A stretch of DNA of 64,000 nt, from positions 4,340,001 through 4,404,000 of the forward strand of contig RQOL01000618.1 of the NCBI GenBank assembly GCA_013076295.1. The letters are read 5' to 3'. Origin of the DNA: Sanderia malayensis. Lineage: Eukaryota; Cnidaria; Scyphozoa; Semaeostomeae; Pelagiidae. The position numbers and the translations under genes are program-made. Position 1 is the first letter of the stretch, and each line of letters starts with the position of its first letter. Below the pieces are notes generated by a model. It was not told the origin of the DNA and ran no database searches. It saw nothing but the letters and a program-made list of their open reading frames with translations. This document shows positions 59,501-64,000 of the stretch, in pieces.

Positions 59501-59616
59501 TTCTCAAATAAGCAAGATGAGAAACTTGCTTTGAACTTTTAAGTCCAATTAATTAAAGCCAAATTAATTGGAAAGTAAAATGATATATACAGACGGTTCA
59601 ATGGTCTTACCTCCAT
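53540..59616 (-). CDS. TECR: Very-long-chain trans-2-enoyl-CoA reductase
   Basis: Thirteen exons join in frame to 304 residues (human 308): 59616-59611, 59277-59227, 59052-59001, 58910-58782, 57110-56975, 56706-56601, 56498-56482 (17 nt), 55855-55800, 55534-55491, 55333-55276, 55014-54926, 54436-54391 and 53664-53540. A ubiquitin-like N-terminal domain is followed by the steroid-reductase-type membrane domain: [83 protein letters not shown], and the end [18 protein letters not shown] then VPFLL. It does the last step of the fatty-acid elongation cycle in the ER, reducing trans-2-enoyl-CoA with NADPH. The catalytic Tyr region (PNYTYE) is intact. Introns host a SINE, MITE and tandem repeat. Confidence 0.96.
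54548..54803 (-). mobile_element. tRNA-derived SINE in a TECR intron
   Basis: On the minus strand the head carries an A-box-like TGGCCGATTGGC and a B box GGTTCGAGCC with a 5-bp T-arm (GTGGG/CCCAC), 35-40 bp apart. A body of about 170 bp and a tail of TATCAATC-type repeats follow. ATTCATT flanks both sides (54541-54547 and 54804-54810), a likely target duplication. The acceptor stem does not pair, so it is not a working tRNA. Confidence 0.75.
55990..56433. mobile_element. Degenerate MITE related to the 13.5 kb copies
   Basis: In a TECR intron. Ends TATACGCTTTTTC on the left and GAAAAGCGTGTAATTA on the right. The 56335-56400 part reads GTTTCTTGCTCAAGCC, AAGTTTCTTGATTTTT and TAGTTCTAAA, matching the interior of 13529-13934 with changes. 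Confidence 0.5.
58031..58098. repeat. Four 17-bp tandem units with ATGATGTCAT
   Basis: Alternating units TTGATGATGTCATAGGG and TTAATGATGTCATAGGA, four copies, in a TECR intron. Each holds TGATGTCA, close to a CRE/ATF-type site. Confidence 0.85.
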
Positions 59617-59739
59617 GTCAATTAGCAAGTTCAAACTTGGATTCGAACAATCCAGAGGTTATCGAGGAGGCTCAGCAAAGAACAAGACACTGGGAAAAGG
59701 ACTTACTTAGGCCAAAGTGGGCGTGAACACCTCACCTGT

Positions 59740-60660
59740 GTGGACCTCTGGGAGGCGAGAGGCCTCCCAGATACGACAAACTTGTCGTTTAAGCCCCCTC
59801 TTTGAACAATGCCCCCATAACATGAATGATGCCAAAATAGGTAAGCTCATTAAAAAAGAAAATTGAGGGGGGGGGGGCAAATGATGAAAAGGGACCCATT
59901 GGTCCTGAATTCGTGTTTCTTAAAACAAAGGTAATATACAAGCTTCTAACTTTCTCACCTTTGTGTAGCTAAATACATCTAATAATGACATTATTTTAGT
60001 AATTAGCAGCCTGTTTCTTAAAATTATTTTTGCAGAATTTTATTTGTTCACATTAATTCCCTGGATAATAGCCCACTTTGTCGTGACATTGACAACTGTT
60101 TTAAAAAAGGAATAATTTTATGGGGTAAAAAATACTGTGACTGCGGGGCAAAATTGAGGAATGGAGGGACATGTTCCCCGAGTCATATTAGGGACCTTTA
60201 GATCGAGTCATGATGTCAAATAAGGCCCCGGAGATAGCAATATGCCCCCCCGCGGGACATAAAAGAGAATTTACAGGGACATAAATAAAAGAGAACTTCG
60301 CCATCTGGTTCCCCTGTGTTCTCTCTTATGCCAGTTCTCGTGTTGACTGATACTCATAGCTTGTTTGCTTTTTATTAACCATACCATATGATGATAAAAC
60401 AAAAACGTAAAATGGAATAACATGTTTTAGACTAAAAGACAAATATATGGAAATAAAAAATATAAAAACTTTAACAAAATAAAAAGTTCGGAGTTCAAAA
60501 AAGTTACCAATAAAATACAATGTGGAAGTACAAAAGTTATGCCTCTAAAAATACAAAAGCTACAAATGTAAATAGAAAAGCACTTAGATCTAGATCTAGC
60601 TCCTGGAATATATGGCAGCTATACTAACTGCTTAGTTTATGCAGCTCTGGCGTGTTATGA
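59740..60660. other. Intergenic between TECR start and Rh transporter end
   Basis: Contains a hairpin (CTGGGAGGC / GCCTCCCAG, about 59748-59772), C-rich repeat relics (aagccccctctttgaac) and a G run. No exon seen. TECR is transcribed away from it and the Rh gene ends toward it, so it holds the TECR promoter. Confidence 0.5.
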
Positions 60661-60667
60661 ACGAGAG

Positions 60668-62942
60668 CTAGGCTTGTTCTTCAACGTCACCACCAGTGAC
60701 GGCTTTTCTTTGAATAAGTTCCACAGAATTCCCATTTTCAATGTTATCTTCATTTGATGGAACCTAAAAGCGTATTTAGTTAGTTTCATCTCCAACCACA
60801 TTGTTATACTTGATAGAGAAATATGCTGCAAAATAATTCCATATAATTTTAACATAAAAAGTTCTGATACATACGATCCAGTAATCCTTGTCATCAAATA
60901 GCTGGCTCTTTTTAGGATTATCCAAATGTTTTACGATCAAACCTGTTAAAATGAAATTATTATTTATTTATCTTTCACTAACTTTCCTTGTTGGCTAATG
61001 AACTACTGCTTCATAGTATACTTTCTAATTTTGTTTCAATTAATACCTGCTATTGCACCGCCAATAATGGATATAACAAGGGAGCAAAACATGGCAGCAA
61101 GTTGCATGCCAGCCTGTTTAGAGTTTGATCTTCCCTTTCCGTCAAGTGGCACAGTATACTTCAATGATAGATTTAAAAACTCGGCAGTTCCGTTCTTAGG
61201 GGCACGAGCTGGATAAATACTGAACAAACTGGAAAGAACAGATCAAATAGTCATTACAATGATCAGCTGAGCAACGAAGGAAGTATTGATGCATCTGGCA
61301 ACACAGTGCCTATTCAGGGAAAACGTCTAGGGGTATCTCTAAGAATTAAACTGGAAATTAAGTTATACTAACGATAGCTGCATACCCATAATCAGTTGTG
61401 TGGAGATTTCAGTTCAGTAAAGATTTCGCATGTAAGAATATTATGATCGCTTACTCGTTTTCATAGTTTGTGAGTTCAGCAGTGTATGCTGCTATTGCCG
61501 CACCAATAGCAGACAATATTCCTGGCATTCCATGAAGGTTGTGAACACCGCAAGTATCGTGAAGTCCAATCTTTCTTTGCAACATTGGCTAATAAAAAGA
61601 AAAGGCACTTCATACTCCTAATGTCTTACCAAAAAATGAAGTAAAATATCAAGAATAAGCGTTCGTCTTTAACTACCGTAACATATTCATAGCCAAGTGT
61701 ACAAAGCACTCCTGCTATAATGCCAATCAACATTGCTCCCCATGGTTTAATCTGAAGGTTTGCCATTGCACCGACTGCAACTCCACCTGCCAATGTTGCG
61801 TTTTGCACATGAACCTAAGAAGATGTAACAACATGTAAGCAACATTTTCAAAAAAAAAAACAAAGTGCCATTATTATAAGAGAAAAAATAACTCGACATT
61901 AAAAGTGTAAAGATATTTCTATACCATGTTGAGCTTGAATTTCTTGTTTAGGAGTGGTGATATGAAAAACACTGCAGTACAACAAGAAGCAAGAGATATG
62001 TATGTGTTTATAATGGCCCTTTGTTGTTGATCGCCTGGTCCCAGCATTGCACCATTGAAACTTGGCCAAAACAACCAAAGAAAAATAGTCGCTGTAAATG
62101 AATAAGAAAAACAATAATAAAAAGCCTGCGTAAAAAGCTTAAAAAATACATTTGAAAAGAGATTATGTGCATATCACATAACAGCATGCTAAATCATTCT
62201 CTAAAAGCAATAGTCGAAGATAAGTCAAAACGCCAATCTTCAATAAACTTGCCAAGCAATGAAAACATATCCGATGTTTTAGTGGGAGCCTCGTTTGGAT
62301 TCTCCTCTTCAGTTGTGTCTTTTCTTTTCAACACATATGCGACAGCAACTCCAAAGTAAGCACCAAAAAGGTGAACAATCATGGAGCCACCGACATCTGC
62401 AACCACGATGTAATAAACAAGTATGGTTTCATTCAGGGCAGCAAAGATTACTTCCAAAATTGCGATTATTATCAGCTGCAGACGACTGGTTTTGCCAAGA
62501 AAAGCCCCAAAAGATATCAGAATTGTAGCGGACGTAAAGTCGGATAGGATCAAGCTAAAATAAATGTGTACGATTGATTAAGTAATATAGTTACAATAGT
62601 TGCAATCAATCGAGTTGCACTGAAAGCGATGCATTTAGTTGTAGCTAATGCAAGCATAAGTAGCAAGCAAGGCAAATCAAAATCAAGGTTTGAAAGAAGT
62701 ATTGATAAATCGGTTTTTAGGTTAAACACGGTAGACTTACTTTTTGATGTTGATTTTGATTTTATGAGGATCTTCCTTGCCATGTGCGGCGTTAGATAGC
62801 CAAGCATTGATGACCATAGACCACTGGACAATGATAGAACCAAGTATAAAATTATATCCAGCTGAACTGTATCCATACTTCTTTAGAAATGTCAACAAGA
62901 ACCCGATTCCCATAAACACCATCACATGAACATCTTGAAACA
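60668..62942 (-). CDS. Rh-type ammonium transporter, 3' eight exons
   Basis: Exons 62942-62741, 62554-62253, 62091-61925, 61814-61677, 61588-61455, 61228-61047, 60942-60875 and 60763-60668 join in frame. The first exon or exons were not found and probably lie beyond 64000. Landmarks: [38 protein letters not shown] (first pore His), [39 protein letters not shown] (second pore His), then a charged cytoplasmic tail. The twin-His pore is intact, so NH3/NH4+ conduction is expected at the plasma membrane. It is closest in feel to RhBG/RhCG. The intron after 62253 begins with GC (G|GCAAGT). Confidence 0.94.
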
Positions 62943-63264
62943 CTACAAATAGGAAATTTTTAAGATAAGGTTACGAAAAGCACGGCTATCAAAAAGGTAT
63001 ACTCAGAAAGGCAATTCCAACAGACAATGTCAATAAATAACTAGGAAAAATCAAAATGAAGGAACACTTTGCTAAATCATTCTTAACATCCTTAGACAGG
63101 AAAATTCTGACAACAAACGAACCAAGTGCCTGAGCTTTATTTATTTCAACGGATATTAAGTACCTGGGCTAAGGACCATGGGAATTTTGATGGTAGTGTA
63201 ATATAATCAAGCGCGCGGACTGGCTAATTTTTTTGACCCAGGCACTGTTTGACCAAACCGTTGA

Positions 63265-63340
63265 ACTGTATCCATACTTCTTTGGGAATGTCATGTCAAC
63301 AAGAACCCAATTCCCATGAACATCATCACATGCGGCCATT
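63265..63340 (-). pseudogene. Partial duplicate of an Rh exon
   Basis: About 70 bp repeats, with changes and a 3-bp insertion, the sequence at 62862-62935 that codes for [23 protein letters not shown]. The duplicate reads roughly DDVHGNWVLVDMTFPKKYGYSS. It lies 400 bp upstream of the real exon and lacks proper splice borders. Confidence 0.65.
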
Positions 63341-63399
63341 GTTGATCTTTCCATGTACATTAAATGTACCGAACAAATACGCTAGTTCCTAAAACCAAT

Positions 63400-64000
63400 G
63401 TATTTTTGCGAGGTACACCCTTACAGTTGGGTCGCCAGGGATTTATAATAGTTCCTGTAAATCCCGTTCACTAAAATCGCCATTTCTTCACGAACTAAAA
63501 ACTAAGTCCCCCGAACATGTGCAGCATGTCCGATAGGAGTGTCCCAAACTCCGGCTAAAGTCACTAGATACCTTTTAGATTCACGGGTTCCAAACCTACG
63601 TGTTTTTCTCCTCGGCCCGACCGCCCAATCCGCCCCCGAGTGTAACAATGCAAGCAACCGGAATTTCAACAGGCGCTCTCGGGGAATTGGCCATCTACTT
63701 GCATCTCCAAGTCTGCACATCTATTGAAATGACCCATAAGGCCTTCATAACTGTCGACATGTACTTGATTCTTCCATTGAGATTTTAAGCAAATTCGACG
63801 CAGAGAGAATGCATGTTATCCTTGCCCGCTACACGTGGATGCCGAATCCGTTTCAGAAAAATCACACACTGCCTCCCTCCACAGAGCAGCAACAAGAGGC
63901 ACGTCTCGTATGATGGAGGAATCTACTTCTTAGCAGTTTCCTGCAGTGTCGCAGTAACCAGCAGCCAACTCTGCTGTGCAAAGTACGTCAAAGAAGAGCA
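63400..64000. other. GC-richer block of unknown nature at the window end
   Basis: Base composition changes (many CCCGA/CGGCC words) compared with the AT-rich neighbours. Open frames exist on both strands but none shows a domain. It may be a fragment of a repeat or sequence from elsewhere; I cannot identify it. Confidence 0.3.

Noticed and set aside
63480..63800. rRNA or retroelement fragment
   Set aside because: Considered because of the higher GC content, but no conserved rRNA core or reverse transcriptase motif could be recognised.

Overview
This is nuclear DNA of an AT-rich, intron-bearing invertebrate animal. Genes have short introns (mostly 0.1-1 kb) with GT-AG borders, and conserved metazoan proteins can be assembled exon by exon. 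Nothing fixes the species. A gremlin-type cystine-knot protein, an Rh-type ammonium transporter, radial-spoke and Tctex1 genes and the abundant short palindromic DNA transposons fit a ciliated marine invertebrate, possibly an early-branching one, but that placement is inference.

Layout. 1-4312: 3' part of a leucine-rich-repeat gene (+) whose last intron holds a 3.3 kb fold-back transposon. 4328-5884: intronless class A GPCR (-). 6998-8407: EXOSC3/Rrp40 (-), head-to-head over 135 bp with 8543-9709 TEDC1 (+). 10060-10995: HSPBP1/Fes1-like (+). About 11.36-12.89 kb: decayed element with a broken Ulp1-PHD gene between inverted repeats. 13155-25518: a 12.4 kb KDZ-class DNA transposon. 25703-27225: RSPH1 (+). 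28396-36181: SSBP/SSDP (-, 14 exons), carrying a 1.07 kb palindromic element. 37076-40207: ALKBH7 (-, 5 exons). 40.6-41.5 kb: two short DNA transposons. 42718-43218: Tctex1-type dynein light chain (-). 44005-44793: unknown Ser/Arg-rich gene (-). 48931-51494: gremlin-like secreted protein with TATA box and 5' non-coding exon (-). 53540-59616: TECR (-, 13 exons), with a tRNA-derived SINE and other repeats in its introns. 60668-62942: Rh ammonium transporter (-), whose 5' end was not found.

The most interesting object is the 12.4 kb element. It has imperfect terminal inverted repeats of about 43 bp (35 of 43 positions match) and is flanked by the direct repeat GGCCTCGA (8 bp, extendable to 11). 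It carries two convergent, intron-rich genes. One encodes a KDZ transposase of roughly 860 residues. The other encodes a 451-residue protein joining an NRF1/EWG/P3A2-like DNA-binding domain to a PHD-like zinc finger. All 12 exons of the second gene join in frame. The transposase also joins in frame, except that its ninth intron starts ATAAGT instead of GTAAGT. Three small elements are nested inside. An NRF1-like factor as the partner gene of a KDZ transposon is, to my knowledge, undescribed.

Other notable points are a fourfold, in-frame 27-bp duplication of one SSBP splice acceptor, two introns with GC donors (EXOSC3 and Rh), microexons of 14 and 17 nt, and several short DNA-transposon families recognisable from inverted repeats and target duplications. 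All readings are by eye; no database search was run.
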